The notes under the pieces were generated by a model. The model ran no database searches. It was not told where the DNA came from and saw nothing but the letters and a program-made list of their open reading frames with translations. Made by a program: the position numbers and the translations under genes. DNA of 64,000 nt. It comes from Undaria pinnatifida (taxonomy: Eukaryota; Sar; Phaeophyceae; Laminariales; Alariaceae). The stretch spans positions 11,440,427 to 11,504,426 of the forward strand of contig JABAKD010000023.1 in the NCBI GenBank assembly GCA_012845835.1. Reading direction: 5' to 3'. Each line of letters opens with the position of its first letter. Within the stretch, counting starts at the first letter, position 1. Shown in pieces: positions 19,980-31,261 of the stretch.

Positions 19980-22510
19980 GTGCAAAAAAAATAAAATAAG
20001 AGCACCCCCAGGTAGAGAACTTACCTATGCACTTAACCACAAGTGCCAACAACCCTGACCAAACCATCCATCCGCAAACCGTCCACCAAACATATGATAG
20101 AGCAGCATAGTGGAAGCTACAGAAATAAAAATTAAATATATATAAAATCCTTCTTTGGTGTCAGGTATTTGGTCAGGAGTTTTTTGTCTCGGCCGAAGTA
20201 TGCGATTCGCGGAACTGGAATTCTCCGTCGAATATAGCTTCGCTCGAGCGCCGCCTTCTGGGGGCGGCTCCAACGCCCCTCGCCCTGCCGTGTCCGTTCC
20301 GCACATCGAGGTGAACGCGGACGGATGCCGAGCGAGACAAGCGAGAAGTTGCAAAAATACCGCATGTCGACGAGGAATTTCGAAGATTTCGGATTGATCT
20401 TTAGCCTATGTCTGCAACGCCTGGATGATTTACAAAATTGGCATCATTTCCAAACGGTACTTGATAGTGTTTGGAATTTTGCGGTGGCATACTCTCGCGC
20501 GTTAGTTTCTTTGCTGTACTTTTTTACTAGTTCGTTTGGTTTCTGGCCCGGCCTTTTTATCGCTTTTGTTTCTGCTCGCTTCGCCAGCTGGAAATTCATC
20601 TTTCTAGTGTGGATTCACCTAAAACGTGACACAAGTTACCGACGATATCCAACAACTTCGCGACACAAATTACCGACGGCAAGACGTTTCGTGACAAAGT
20701 AACTCCCAAATCATGATATTTTCACGTAACAGAATCTCGAGACAAAACCAAGCAGGCAGAGCCGTCTCTTCGGCCTTTGGCCCTGGCTTTAGCATGGCCG
20801 CTGACACTCCAGGCAGCCTCTGCTGTAGGCATGAACGAGTGCGGTTGATTCGCAGCGAACTATCCCGCTGTGCTCGCTTCTATGTGGCCATTGTCCACGC
20901 CATTCCATGTCACCTCCCTTCTGTTTTGAGCTCGTCGTCGTGCCGTCGAGGTACGAGGAAACCCGTACGTACTGGGTGAGAACACCAGTATGTACGACGA
21001 GCATGAACGCCAACTGACGACATTGGCAAACACACAACATCAGGTGCAGCAGCAGTAGCCGAAGGGCGAAACTTCTAGCACATACTGCAGCAACTAGTAG
21101 CAACCAGAACCACAGCAGATAGCTCAAAGTGCAGTACGAGTGCCGTTGGCAAGTGTAGTCGTACACGCATCACTCTGTCCAATATATAACAACCGTTTAA
21201 TGTTCATATTGATGGAGAAAAAAAAGTTACATTTCCTGTAAGAATGATACGTCGTACGAGCGGACGTTCTGATTCTGGTGTGCTGCTGCCGTGAGACCAT
21301 CGAGCAGACCGCATGTTTTACCCAAACAAGAGCCAACAAGAGGCAGCGCACAGGGGCCCCCAACACAGAGACACGTGACAACCACGGCCAGCTGTCGATC
21401 GCGTAATTCGCCGGTAGTCCGTGCTTCGGTGGGCGTATCGGAAGTCGTTCATAGTACTGCTGTAGATCGTCGAAAAACCACGTGGCATCCCGTTCTGGTG
21501 GCAGACTTGCCAGTAGACCCCCAAAAATTATTTACGTTTTCTTTTTCTTGGCCCCATGCACCCATTTCCTTTCCTTTCCTTTCTATTCTTTGTTTCTTTT
21601 TTCCAATTGACTTGCGTCTGTTGTGCGTATGCGTAGTGATAGATACCACGTGAAATATATACGTGGTAGTCTTTCTTGGGTGGCAAGCGGTATAGTCGGT
21701 TTTTCCAGGCGCGAGTAATGAGACGTATGTACCGGTATGGACCTGGCACATCGTAGACTGACTCACGATTTCACTTTTATATGTTTCTGGTGGAGGCATG
21801 AATTGCGTCAGCTGTGATTTATGCGTGTACCACCTTTGGTTTGTGTGTTTCCCCTGTCGTATTCCTCAGCTCCAGAGTGACTGGAGCCTGTCCTGTGACC
21901 ACGGAATTGATTATGCGAGTTAATGTCAGAACGACAACAACAACAACTGAAATATTGCCTGTTTTTTTACCTTTCAGCTGCTTCATGCAAGTTTGGTTTT
22001 TCTGCCAACACGATTTTGAACTTTTTCGCGATCTTTGCTTCCTTTTTGTCTAGTAAGTTGAACTTCCTACCATTTGCCGATAATTTTCCGCCTGTGCATT
22101 AATTGCGGAACGGTCCAGCTTGAGCTTTTCTTTGATTACCACCATTTGTTTTGTACTTGACGAAGCTTCATCGGCTGAGATCTGGGCTTGGCTCATCAGC
22201 TCGACACCGCCCAGCACCCCATCGCAGCGCTATAGCTTACAGCAACGAAGGGCCGTGCAGTGCCCCGCGATGCCCTGCGGTTCAACTCAGCAGCGCACCG
22301 CAGCGCAGCACTAGCTCAGCAAAGCGAAGCGCTATGCTTTGCCGTGCTCTGCCGTCGCGGTCGTTCGTTATTCATGATATCTAAAACTCCGCGTACGCTG
22401 ATACTTAGGTAGTTGGCGCTTTATTCTATACATATCGCGTCAACCATCGTAATATCATACAATATGGGGGAGGGAATGTAATCTCTATGCAAAGATCCTG
22501 TTTTGTTTTA
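19980..22510. other. No supported gene; scattered short repeats
   Basis: The word CATATGATAGAGCAGCATAGTGGA at 20,090 has a relative at 24,147. A 125-residue plus-strand reading (20,325-20,702) is rich in aromatic residues in its middle and could encode a short membrane segment, but start context and codon use are not convincing. 20,700-22,510 shows no domain in any frame. Confidence 0.35.
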
Positions 22511-22517
22511 GTCAATT

Positions 22518-22865
22518 GTCAGCCGGCCGCCCCGGTGGTCTAGTGGTTTTACCCTCGAATACTTCTAACGTTTGGTTGTCCTTGAGTTCGACACCCACCA
22601 CGATGAGATTTGACTTTATTTGCAAAAATGCAAAAAACAAAAGGGATCAACCGCTGAGAGCGCCTAGCAGCGTGGGTAGGTACAATTCGACGCGAGTCGA
22701 CGAGGGAAGAAAATGCTGGATTCTCCTCGCGGTAAAAATGAAAGCACGTGCCGACGTGGGGAGGGAGGAGGAGGGCCCGCTATGTGACCCCGGATCTGAG
22801 TTACTACTGGGAGGGAGCGCGAGAGTGGTGCGGGGATAATAAATGGGATGAAGAAAAAAAAAATG
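22518..22865 (+). mobile_element. tRNA-Glu/Asp-like SINE, family B, full copy
   Basis: The head CCCCGGTGGTCTAGTGG (A box TGGTCTAGTGG, 22,536-22,546) strongly resembles the 5' half of tRNA-Glu/Asp. The B box GTTCGACAC follows at 22,586-22,594. The acceptor ends do not pair, so it is not a tRNA gene. The body runs through GTCGACGAGGGAAGAAAATGC and TATGTGACCCCGGATCTGAG to an A-rich end (22,852-22,863). Body-only relatives lie at 48.12-48.38, 54.64-54.87 and 54.94-55.19 kb. Confidence 0.78.
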
Positions 22866-22939
22866 TTGCAAAGGTATATTATTATTACTACCAGTAAATA
22901 ATATGTCAGTCTCTAGGAAATACGCACGGCACTATCAGC

Positions 22940-23600
22940 AGTCGTCATGGTAGAGACACTCCGGATATTATGTATTGAGGGGACGCGTCCGATTTCGACA
23001 ACGTGAAAGCGCCCACGAAGAATAGACAGCAGACACACATATCCCGCCTTCCCGAGAAAAAACAGAGAAGAAGCGCTACGCCAACCTCCCGTACGAGCAA
23101 AACCACCCCCGCACCAATCTTAGACAACGCCGCCTCAACGAGAGATCGCCCTCCTCTTCTACGTTTTCCTTCTCGCCCGCGACCACGCGGACCAATCAAT
23201 GCGACAGCCTTCACGTAACAAACAAAGCAATCTTCCAAAACCTCGCCGGCTGACATGTCCTCATGTCGACGTTTGATGCAAACCGACTATATATCCTGTC
23301 GACTTCGAACCTCCATTGCCACGGGGACAGCAGTGCAGTCTCTTCATAAATGCCAAGGCCTCTTTTGTTTCGCCTAGAGGCGACGCAGGTTCTCAATAAT
23401 ACTCTTTTCGGTATTTTTGTTTGATAGACGCCAACTTTTACTTGACGGCGCATTTAATAGTTTGTTTCGCCTATCCTTGCCTTCTTTATTGTATAATATT
23501 ACGTTTTTTCTCTTGTCAAAGCATGACTTTCATAATCCCAAGTTCGTATTAAACTCTTGGAATTACTTTAAAGTTCAATGCATGCCAAATCGAACAGCTA
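22940..23600. other. No supported gene
   Basis: Open readings of about 100 residues on the minus strand (23,256-22,945) and 71 on the plus strand overlap each other in GC-rich sequence. Neither shows a domain. 23,400-23,600 is T-rich. Confidence 0.3.
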
Positions 23601-23643
23601 CACCTTAAGTTGTCGACGTGCTGCCATGCCCTACCCGAAGCAT

Positions 23644-23667
23644 GGGCGCCGGCGAATGCCGGCGCCC
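23644..23667. other. Perfect GC hairpin, 10-base stem, GAAT loop
   Basis: GGGCGCCGGC, loop GAAT, GCCGGCGCCC. All ten stem pairs are G-C. It lies beside no recognised gene. A comparable GC hairpin is at 55,921-55,957. Confidence 0.8.
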
Positions 23668-23950
23668 TTGCGGAGCCCTTGTATATTTATAAAATAAATA
23701 GGATGTTAGATCTGGTTCAAAATTCCCCACCTAAAGTGAAAATACCAACACCAATCATTATAGCCGAAAAAAACATTTTATGTATTTATCTATTTAAAAC
23801 AAAAAGAATAGAACCCTTCCCATTAAGAAAAAACTTACCCACATAAAATATTACAAGTACCAACAAGCAGCTTGAAAAAATGAGTTTTTGACCCGAAATC
23901 CGTCGAACTCACGGCTGACGTCCGGAAAATGTTTTTATCAAATGTAAAGA

Positions 23951-24008
23951 GTGACAGCGTATCAATTTGGAACCGTGGGTTCGAGACCCACAGAGTTCTT
24001 TTTTTTTG
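23951..24008 (+). repeat. tRNA-like 3' half with perfect T arm and T run, copy 2
   Basis: GTGGG-TTCGAGA-CCCAC (23,975-23,991) forms a canonical 5-bp T stem with a 7-base loop. A run of nine T (24,000-24,007 region) follows within 10 bases, as in a polymerase III terminator. The 35-base upstream block is identical to the copy at 19,055. The acceptor and anticodon stems are not evident, so it is a tRNA-derived fragment rather than a working tRNA. Confidence 0.62.
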
Positions 24009-24169
24009 GAGGGGGGGGATAGCCGACATTTATTCGCGAATGCCGTATTTATATTAGCATATTAGATAACTATTAATAGTAATCCTCTGTATTCGTACTC
24101 CTCCCGATAATAAGCGGAGAAAAAACAAAATAAACTACCTACCATACACATGATAGAGCAGTATAGTGG

Positions 24170-24800
24170 ACACTACAGTCACGTTTCCCCGGTACTTTCT
24201 GCACTCCTCACCCCTACGTGTAATTTTTTCATGTTGACCTGCTTTGAGTTTCACCTTATTTCCCCTTTACAGACACTGCTGTTCGTTTTTCGTGTTGACC
24301 TGCCTCGAGTTTCACCTTTCTTTCCACTTTACATCCACTTTCGTTTCTCTCCACATTCTCTTTCTTTTGCCCTTCCCATTCCTGTCGCAGATAATTTGCC
24401 TTTCCCTAAAATGGCACACAGGTTGTGTTTTTAGTGTGACATGTTTATTGCTTTTTCATCCTTTACCTCTTTTGTGTGATGCGTCGTTTGCGTTACGTTT
24501 CCCCGGTATTTTCTGCAACGCTCACCCCTACGTGTTATTTCGTCATGTTGACCTGCTTTGATTCCACCTTATGTTTCCCCTTTACAGGCACTCCTGTTCG
24601 TTTCTCGTGTTGACGTGCCTCAGTACTTTCTGCACCGCTCACCGGTACATATTATTTTTTCATGTTGACCTGCTTTGATTTCACCTTATGTTTCCCCTTT
24701 ACATACAATCCCGTTCGCTTCTCGTGTTGACCTGCCTTGAGTTTCCCATCATGTTCCCCCTTTACGTCCACTGCTGTTCGTTTCTCTCCACATCCGCTTT
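24170..24800 (+). repeat. Tandem pyrimidine-rich minisatellite, about four units
   Basis: The units share TTTCCCCGGTA(C/T)TTTCTGCA, CATGTTGACCTGCTTTGA, CCCCTTTACA and CGTTTCTCGTGTTGACCTGCC. Spacing is roughly 60 and 150 bases in an alternating pattern. The last unit ends about 100 bases before the coding exon at 24.9 kb. Confidence 0.78.
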
Positions 24801-24885
24801 CTTTTGCCCTTCCCATTCCGGTGCCCGTCCTTCCTGCTTCTCCCTACTTTTCGAGTGTTCTTTTACCCCATTGTCATAACCGCAG

Positions 24886-25146
24886 AAGCACTGTTATATG
24901 CCCAACAGCTCTACAAACGGCAGGGTCATCACGAAGCAGTGCACCAGCAAAATCAAGGCCGGCGACCTCGTGGTCAAGGCCTGGAACGAGCCCCCCCTCC
25001 ACCTGTACTGCAGCAAGCGTCTGTGGACCGCCACCGTCACCGGCCTGCTCCACACCAACAAGACCAACAAGAAGCTCGGCACCACCCCGAAGGAGGAGGC
25101 CTCTACGCCCTCCGCCGCCGTCCCGCCCGCGTTCAAGGACTTCTGA
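24886..25146 (+). CDS. Small GC-rich coding exon, function unknown
   Basis: From ATG at 24,898 an 82-residue protein runs to TGA at 25,144-25,146. It is basic in its middle, contains two short Lys/Thr-rich stretches, and ends AFKDF. I do not recognise a family. Coding is supported by a striking bias: nearly every synonymous third position is C or G (AAC, ACC, GGC, CTG, GTC, AAG), unlike every neighbour. Just upstream, TTTTACCCCATTGTCATAACCGCAG (24,861-24,885) looks like a branch point, pyrimidine tract and 3' splice site, so the reading may be the last exon of a longer gene, or follow a 5'-UTR intron. A stop at 24,877 precedes the acceptor. It directly abuts the Helitron remnant and may be a gene fragment carried by it. 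Confidence 0.55.
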   Translation, partial: KHCYMPNSSTNGRVITKQCTSKIKAGDLVVKAWNEPPLHLYCSKRLWTATVTGLLHTNKTNKKLGTTPKEEASTPSAAVPPAFKDF

Positions 25147-25232
25147 ACAGGTGCAACGCCACCCTTTCTCCACCTTACGCCTGAACCTTGAACCCTTGAA
25201 TCGAAATCCGGCAGGTGCCTCCTAAAAAAAAA

Positions 25233-27060
25233 ATGTCAAGCTCATCTCGCAAGACGACTAGATCGTCTTCAAACAATTTCACTATTCTCCGCAGAGTGGA
25301 CCCTCTACCCGCAGGCAAAGCAGATCCTCTCATACCAATCGAGAAACAAGATCATCTGCATCTCGACGACAAGTAGCCGCAGAGAGGCGTTCCAGACGTG
25401 CTCAAATCTTACGTGAGAGACGTACTTCTCGAAACATAAGTCAGCCTCAGGCATATTTATTTCAGTAACACTTCAACCGCACGCGAAACAGGCCACAAAA
25501 ATTGCCTTTAAACAACGCAGTAAGCGGCGGCGATAATTCAGATAGCAACAACTCTCCTCTTGGTATTAAGGACTTTAACTTTCCCTCTGACTCTTTACCT
25601 TCAACTCCGTACACGTTTCTTCATCCAGACTTGAATCATGAAGAAAACTACGTTTGCCCTCACGGCCATTCAATGTTGTGGAAAAAAGAGAAAAGGCACC
25701 GACTAAACTGTTGTAACAAGGGGAAGCATACAATCTCTTCTTTAAAACCTGTCCCCCCTGAGCTCATGACTACGTTTCGAGGTAATCAATTTCAAAGAGG
25801 ACAGATAGCGTATAACGGTTTATTAGCGTCACGGCTCTAGGAGCAGGGGGTATTGACAAGAAAAGTTGGACACGGCCTCAAAAAGTGCAGCAGACAATGC
25901 TCACTTTACACGGAAAAGCTTACCACGGAATATTTGATTTGCAACAACAGTATAGAGACATGAACGTTTCGAACAGCAGCAGATTGTATATTTTCGACAG
26001 TGACTTTGCCCAAAACTGTTCATCTCGAAACTTGAACGTAGATATTGCCAATATGCTTAGAGCTCATATCCACGAAAATGTACGATGGGCCAGAGAGTAT
26101 CGTTCAGCTGTAGATTCAGTAGTAAACAACGCAATTTTACGTAACCCGAACGGCCCTACCCCGTACATTGAGTTTGCCAATGTTAGCCGAGCTAGTGATG
26201 GCCCTGTGTTGGGTGAACAAGTTTCGACTCGTGAAATAGCTGATTTGGTTTATACTTCAGGGCAACAAGACAGTGGTAAACGTGCGGAAGTGACTTATCC
26301 TGTGAACAGCCCAGACGAGAAGCCCCGTTTCCTTCCGCTGTGGAGCCCCGCCTATGAGACTTTACAGTTTCCTTTATTGTTTCTCCACGGTGAATCAGGT
26401 TGGAGCAAAGGCAACGCTACCGAACAACCTCCATACAAATCTAAAACCATGAACGTCGCAAATGATACTCATGTCCCCTTTCCCTTCTCCTGTCGCCCGC
26501 GTATTTTGTCAGAGCCCGTCTTCAAAACAAACAGTCATATCGCGCTTTTGTAGAGCATGGCCCACTCCAACAGAGACTTGCAACCGATCGTGTTATTCGT
26601 ACTTCTGCAAATGGTGACAACCCTGGCAAAATTCTACCGGCTTCTCATGCAGGAACTACACCTTCAAATGAGACAAGTTGTGCAGTACATCTCTAACAAA
26701 CGAAACAACCACGACCTTCGAATATATGAAGGGATCAACATCGAGCGCCTCTATGGTGCGGGAATGCAACCCTTCACATACAACTCATACGACGACACAT
26801 CGCGAAAATGTCTTCACCGTATACATACATGGGCCAGCCTGAAATCACAGCTATATCCGCACTCTACGGCAAAACGGTGCACGTCCACTACAACGACTCA
26901 ACATTATCTCCTCCTGCATTTGCTACATTGGATAACATTCACTTACGCTATACCCAAGTGTCTCGACACTACGACACGTACCAACTAATCATTCCCCGTC
27001 CCGACGGCCAACCCCACCCCGCCCATTCAGGTAGTGGGCTACCTTCAGCGTCGTCCTGGT
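25233..27060 (+). pseudogene. Helitron transposase N-terminal region plus OTU domain, decayed
   Basis: Rolling-circle DNA element remnant. After a basic Ser/Arg-rich start (with a TAA at about 25,468) the reading from 25,502 has CPHGHSMLWKKEK and NCCNKGKH, matching the Helitron helicase-like N-terminal zinc-binding region. The frame changes near 25,825, and LTLHGKAYHGI, RLYIFDSD and LPLWSPAYETLQFPLLFLHG follow (25,895-26,400), all typical of the same domain. A stop occurs at 26,551. From 26,560 an OTU-type protease reading begins. The HUH nuclease and helicase portions of a complete Helitron protein are absent. At least one stop and three frameshifts make it inactive. Confidence 0.75.
26575..26995 (+). 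pseudogene. OTU-like cysteine protease domain, frameshifted
   Basis: The N-terminal part reads IRTSANGDNPG where OTU domains have their Asp/Gly/Asn/Cys loop; the catalytic Cys is not visible, probably lost with a frameshift near 26,615. LHLQMRQVVQYISNK and an acidic/tyrosine region follow. In another frame YMGQPEITAISALYGKTVHV (26,829-26,888) and HLRYTQVSRHYDTYQLI match the C-terminal half, the HYD supplying the catalytic His. OTU domains are known in some Helitron-type proteins. Deubiquitinase-like activity is family knowledge only. Confidence 0.65.
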
Positions 27061-27129
27061 GCACCACCCTGCGGCTCCACACGTTTGGCATGTCTTTGTC
27101 AATCGTATATCGTGGTCGTCTTACAGTCT

Positions 27130-27790
27130 AACGAAGTTGCCCAGCTACTGATTCTTCTTCGGGGTACTGCATTGGTTTCATCTAGGGTTTCCATACGAAA
27201 CCACTTTGAGCTTTCGAGTGCCTTCGTCGTACTCCTGTACTGTATGAGTCTCAGTTGCGGTATAAGTACCCGTCGACTTGCGCCAGCTTCTCCTTCCAAG
27301 CAAAGTTTTCTTCATCGTACTCCTGTACCGTATGAGTCTCAGTTGCGGCATAAGTACCCGTCGACTCGCGCCAGCTTCTCCTTTCAAGTATTGGGTGCTT
27401 TTCTAATTTGGCAGTTTTGCGGTATACCCGTCGACTAGCGGCAGCTTCTTCAGAGTGTTGGGTGGTTCTTCAATTTCGCAGTCGACAAGAGTTGCCTAGC
27501 GCCAGCTTCTATTTAAGGTTATGTACTGCATATGAAACCGGTTGCAACTTCTGAGCGCGTTCCGCTGTTCCGTACGAGTCTCGGTTGCGGTAGACTATAC
27601 CCCGTCGCCTAGCGGCACCTTCTTCTTCCATGTATTAGGTTGATCCTTAGTATCACGAGCGACCGTCCAACTCGCTCCGTGCCGTCTTTCCCGTAGACAA
27701 GTGAGTTCGGGTCGAAGCCCACTTCGTCGCCTAGCGACACCATTTTTTTCAGGAGTTGCCTAGCGACACCTCCTTCTTACGGGTACTACA
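27130..27790 (+). repeat. GTCGACTxGCGCCAGCTTCT minisatellite
   Basis: At least two near-identical units of about 86 bases (GTACTCCTGTACTGTATGAG ... AGTACCCGTCGACTTGCGCC at 27,229 and 27,316). They are followed by degenerate units ending CTAGCGxCAGCTTC or CTAGCGACACC to about 27,770. Located just after the Helitron remnant; it could be its noncoding 3' part. Confidence 0.72.
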
Positions 27791-27799
27791 GCTCGCAGT

Positions 27800-29300
27800 A
27801 AAAAGTTTTGCGCTTGCAGAAAAAGGGTTGGTTTCCTTTATGATTGACCTTCAATGCATGTTTTTAACTTTCAGAGACGAATCTGTGTCCTGCCGGCTTG
27901 CCACGCTTCCGAGGTTTGCCCGCTTCGTCGGCTAACCGCCGACAGAGTTCTCTTCCAAAATATCATATTCTCCGACACAAACTGCACCTCAACCTCTTGG
28001 TAGGAGTCATTACTATTCACTGTTACTCTCCTCTTCCTCACACCATCTTTAACAACAATCATGAGGACGGGGCCGCCGAAGGCGGCGCCGCCCGATCCTT
28101 GTAAAGTTTACAAATGTCAAACGTTTCATCAGCTGCTGCCGTTCGTTTATTTTCCAGCAACCGCTGCTGCTCAATGCCCACAACGTCAGCAGATTTTAAT
28201 CTAGATTTCGGGTCATACTTGATGCTGAAAAATTTCGCCGCTATACCACTCCGCCGTCGCCGAAGCTTCCAACGCCACCGCCAGCCCCCCCGCGCCGCCG
28301 CCGCCACTGCTGCTACTGCTGCTGGTGTTTACTGCGTATGATATGATCTTCGTACATGTGTATGAAAACCTATTAATAGCTGGCTGAATATGTTGTTCAT
28401 AATGTCTAGATCATACAGGTCCTACTCGGATACCAACCCGCCAAACGTGTGTAGGAGCTAGATTACAGATACCGCCCGAGCTGATCTACATCTCCATGCC
28501 TCAGATCAGAACAGATAGCCTGTATAAATAGAGGTAATACAGATATCACGTTCGTATACGTGTGTGCATGACGTGTGCACAACCAGGTAAACGTGTGCCT
28601 TTGAGCCATGCAGTAGGCCATACCTCGTGTATGCTCCAAGGAGAGCTGCGGACTACTGAGATTTCCTTGTGAGAAAAACAGTAGTCCATGCCTCCTTTCT
28701 GCTCCAACATGGGCCACGAGGGTGTTACCTGCGTGTATACATTTTCGACTTGCGATACCCCCGGGATTTCTCGTCACCCACATCCCGAAGGGGAACTTTT
28801 AAATAACATCAAATTATACTCGTCCTGATGTGTGTGTTCTTCACCAAACTGCTATTTCCACTCTTGAACGCAACAACCGCACTGAAATGCAACGACATAA
28901 ATAAGAACGTACCAGGTGTTGAGCACTAATTTGGCGTTCATCATGATTTTTGTTCTTGTACCTTTGATTTAATTTTTTTATCCTCCGGCGGATGGGGGAA
29001 AATTAAGCTTATTAAGCTTACCACACTTCCACGTATTTTCATACACGTTGCATGTAAATTAAATTCAATTGCATTCGCAATACAGCGTTCTTAGCTGGCG
29101 TGTCCTTCAGTTCCCGTGATGGCGATAGCGCGAGCTGTCCCTACCGGCGGTCCCCGTCACTACTCCGGCAGCGCAAGCTGCCGTTATATACGGATTCATG
29201 AGTGTATCGACCCGAACCGATCCCTGTAGGAAGCAAGGCACCAAAAAACGAAATAAGGAAAAAACATATACTTCAAAGTATATATTTATTTACACCTCTC
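27800..29300. other. No supported gene
   Basis: Contains a GC-rich hairpin-like GGCCGCCGAAGGCGGCGCC (28,069-28,087), a GCC/GCT-rich patch near 28,250-28,330, and AAGCTTATTAAGCTTA near 29,006. No conserved coding domain. Confidence 0.4.
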
Positions 29301-29309
29301 CCCACAGTA

Positions 29310-29520
29310 TGTAAGCAGAGTAGGCAATGCAATGACAACATAATAACGCACTCATTTTTACGTAAGCAGAGTAGGCAATACCAGGTGGAGCTATTGCACA
29401 ACGAACAGTTGGTACCAGTTATGACGAAAATAATAACGCACTCATTTTTATGTAAGCAGAGTAGGCAATACCAGGTGAAGCTCTTGCACTGCGAACAGTT
29501 GGTACCAGGCACCTGGTACA
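29310..29520 (+). repeat. About 95-base tandem repeat, 2.5 units
   Basis: Units share TAAGCAGAGTAGGCAATACC, CAACGAACAGTTGGTACCAG-like and AATAACGCACTCATTTTTA. Spacing is about 95 bases. 29,530-30,160 shows nothing else. Confidence 0.8.
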
Positions 29521-30165
29521 TATCTATAATTAGATAAAAATATTGTACGAACCCTTAGGGAAATTCCGTACACGTGCCTTCATCACATCCGACAGCCAGG
29601 TGGTTATTAGAGAAAAAAAGTGAAATCCACGCGACGAACTATATATAACTTCCTTGCCACATTATTTTTTTTGTTGTTATTATGTTGTTGTTCGGACTTT
29701 CCCGCCGTCTCAAACTAGTTCTTCCGCCAACTGGTGACTTTTGTCGGGGAACGGTACAAAATTCCGGAGGAACCCTGTACATATAGCGAAAATCCGTAAT
29801 TGGGCGTCGGGAAAAACAAAAGCTCTTTAGTATACAAGTTCTCCCTTTGGAGGTAAGAAACAACGAGGGGACTGCTAGGTAGAGAATAAAGAGTGAGCAT
29901 AGAACCTAAAAGCACATAATGACATATGTATAAGGGAACGATAAATCAGACGATCAAGAAAAGAAAACCAGACCGAAGGAGGGTGACGCAAGAGAAAGAG
30001 AGCGAAATCATAAATGACACGCACTACAATACTCAAGTACTCGTGTTAATAGTAGTACTAGCACAACGCACGAAGCAGCAGTCACATACACTAATAAGCA
30101 GTATACAGCGTATCTTACGTTACCGTCAGTGGGGGCCTCTCAAAAGTGCCGGTTGAATATAGTGC

Positions 30166-30466
30166 GTTTGCCGGTCGCCCCAGTGGCGTATCAGGTGATC
30201 CTGGAGCCTGGTATAAGTTTCGTGAGTTCGAATCCCCCCGAGTTCATACTCGTATAAATTCGTGGGGACTTTTTCCTTGTGCACAAATTGACTTGCGGAA
30301 AGCGCGAGAGCGTGAGTTTGCACACTCGATGAAAAATCGACGAGCAGTGGGATTGCTGAACCCTATGCGCGATAAAAATGAAAGGTAAGAACCGGGGGGA
30401 AAGGGACGACACCTGCGACCACGGCTTGTCCAGAAGCTGGAAAGTAGAAATGTGAAAAAAAAAAAA
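30166..30466 (+). mobile_element. tRNA-derived SINE, family A, copy 3
   Basis: A box TGGCGTATCAGG (30,184-30,195) and intact B box GTTCGAATC (30,226-30,234), 42 bases apart. The body is shared with the copies at 7.03 and 14.2 kb. It ends TGTGAAAAAAAAAAAAG at about 30,455-30,466. Target-site duplications are not certain. Confidence 0.85.
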
Positions 30467-30487
30467 GTGCCACGACTGGATCTCTTC

Positions 30488-31255
30488 ATACAAACAAAAT
30501 ATGTATGGTAGCTTTACTATCGATAGTGGTAATATCTTGAATACCACAATAGCAGTACCGGTATATTGGGCTGGCACATACCGGCATTATAATATCATGT
30601 GAGCTGCGTGACGCACAAAAACACGCACACACGGCAGCAAATCATCAGTTTTCGCTGTCATTCATTGCTGGCAAAATAACGGGTATAAAGCCGGTTGAAT
30701 AGTGCCAGCCATTGCTCTGTATATTGCTGGTAGTACGATCACTTGGCACAACTGGAACTGTAGGTATTATTAGTATGTAGCTATGTATGGGAACCCTATT
30801 CCAATATAGTACCGGTGTTCTGAACACCAATGGTACATATACCGGCTAATCATACAAATTATGTATGTCAGCCTTACCATCACTAGTTGTGGCGCCTTGA
30901 ATAGTGCCGGTATATTGGGCTGGCACATGCCGGCCCTATTATATCATGTATGTGGTGCTGTTTGTCACACAAAACACACACGCACCGCAGCAAAGCATCG
31001 GCAAGACACATCGTACAGCCGCAGAGCAGCAGTCGCACCAGCAGCAGTAGCAGCAGCACACAGGCAGAATAGTGCAGAGCAGGACCTTCCCCGCTTTCGC
31101 CATGCTCTTCGTATCTTCCTGTGATGACGCTGTCTAGCATTGTGCCGAAAATGTTGTTTTGGCTTGAACACGTGTGTACGTTTTTCGCTGCCATTAATTG
31201 CTCAGTGCTAGCGAAGAACGGGCTATAGTGCCGGTTAAATAGTGTCATTTGCTCA
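30488..31255 (+). repeat. Two-unit direct repeat of about 370 bases
   Basis: Unit 1 (30,488-30,720) and unit 2 (30,852-31,255) share TATTGGGCTGGCACAT, AATATCATGTGAGCTG/ATATCATGTATGTGGTG, TTTTCGCTGxCATT and GTGCCGGTT(G/A)AATAGTG. Intervening CAG-rich sequence (31,020-31,060) is present in unit 2 only. Confidence 0.75.
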
Positions 31256-31261
31256 GTGTAC

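Noticed and set aside
22530-22605. Functional tRNA-Glu/Asp gene
   Set aside because: The A and B boxes are good, but acceptor and anticodon stems do not pair and the unit continues into a body with an A-rich tail, so it is a SINE head.
29310-29520. CRISPR array
   Set aside because: Repeat units and intervals are too long and themselves repeated; this is a simple tandem duplication in a eukaryotic sequence. No array exists elsewhere in the window.
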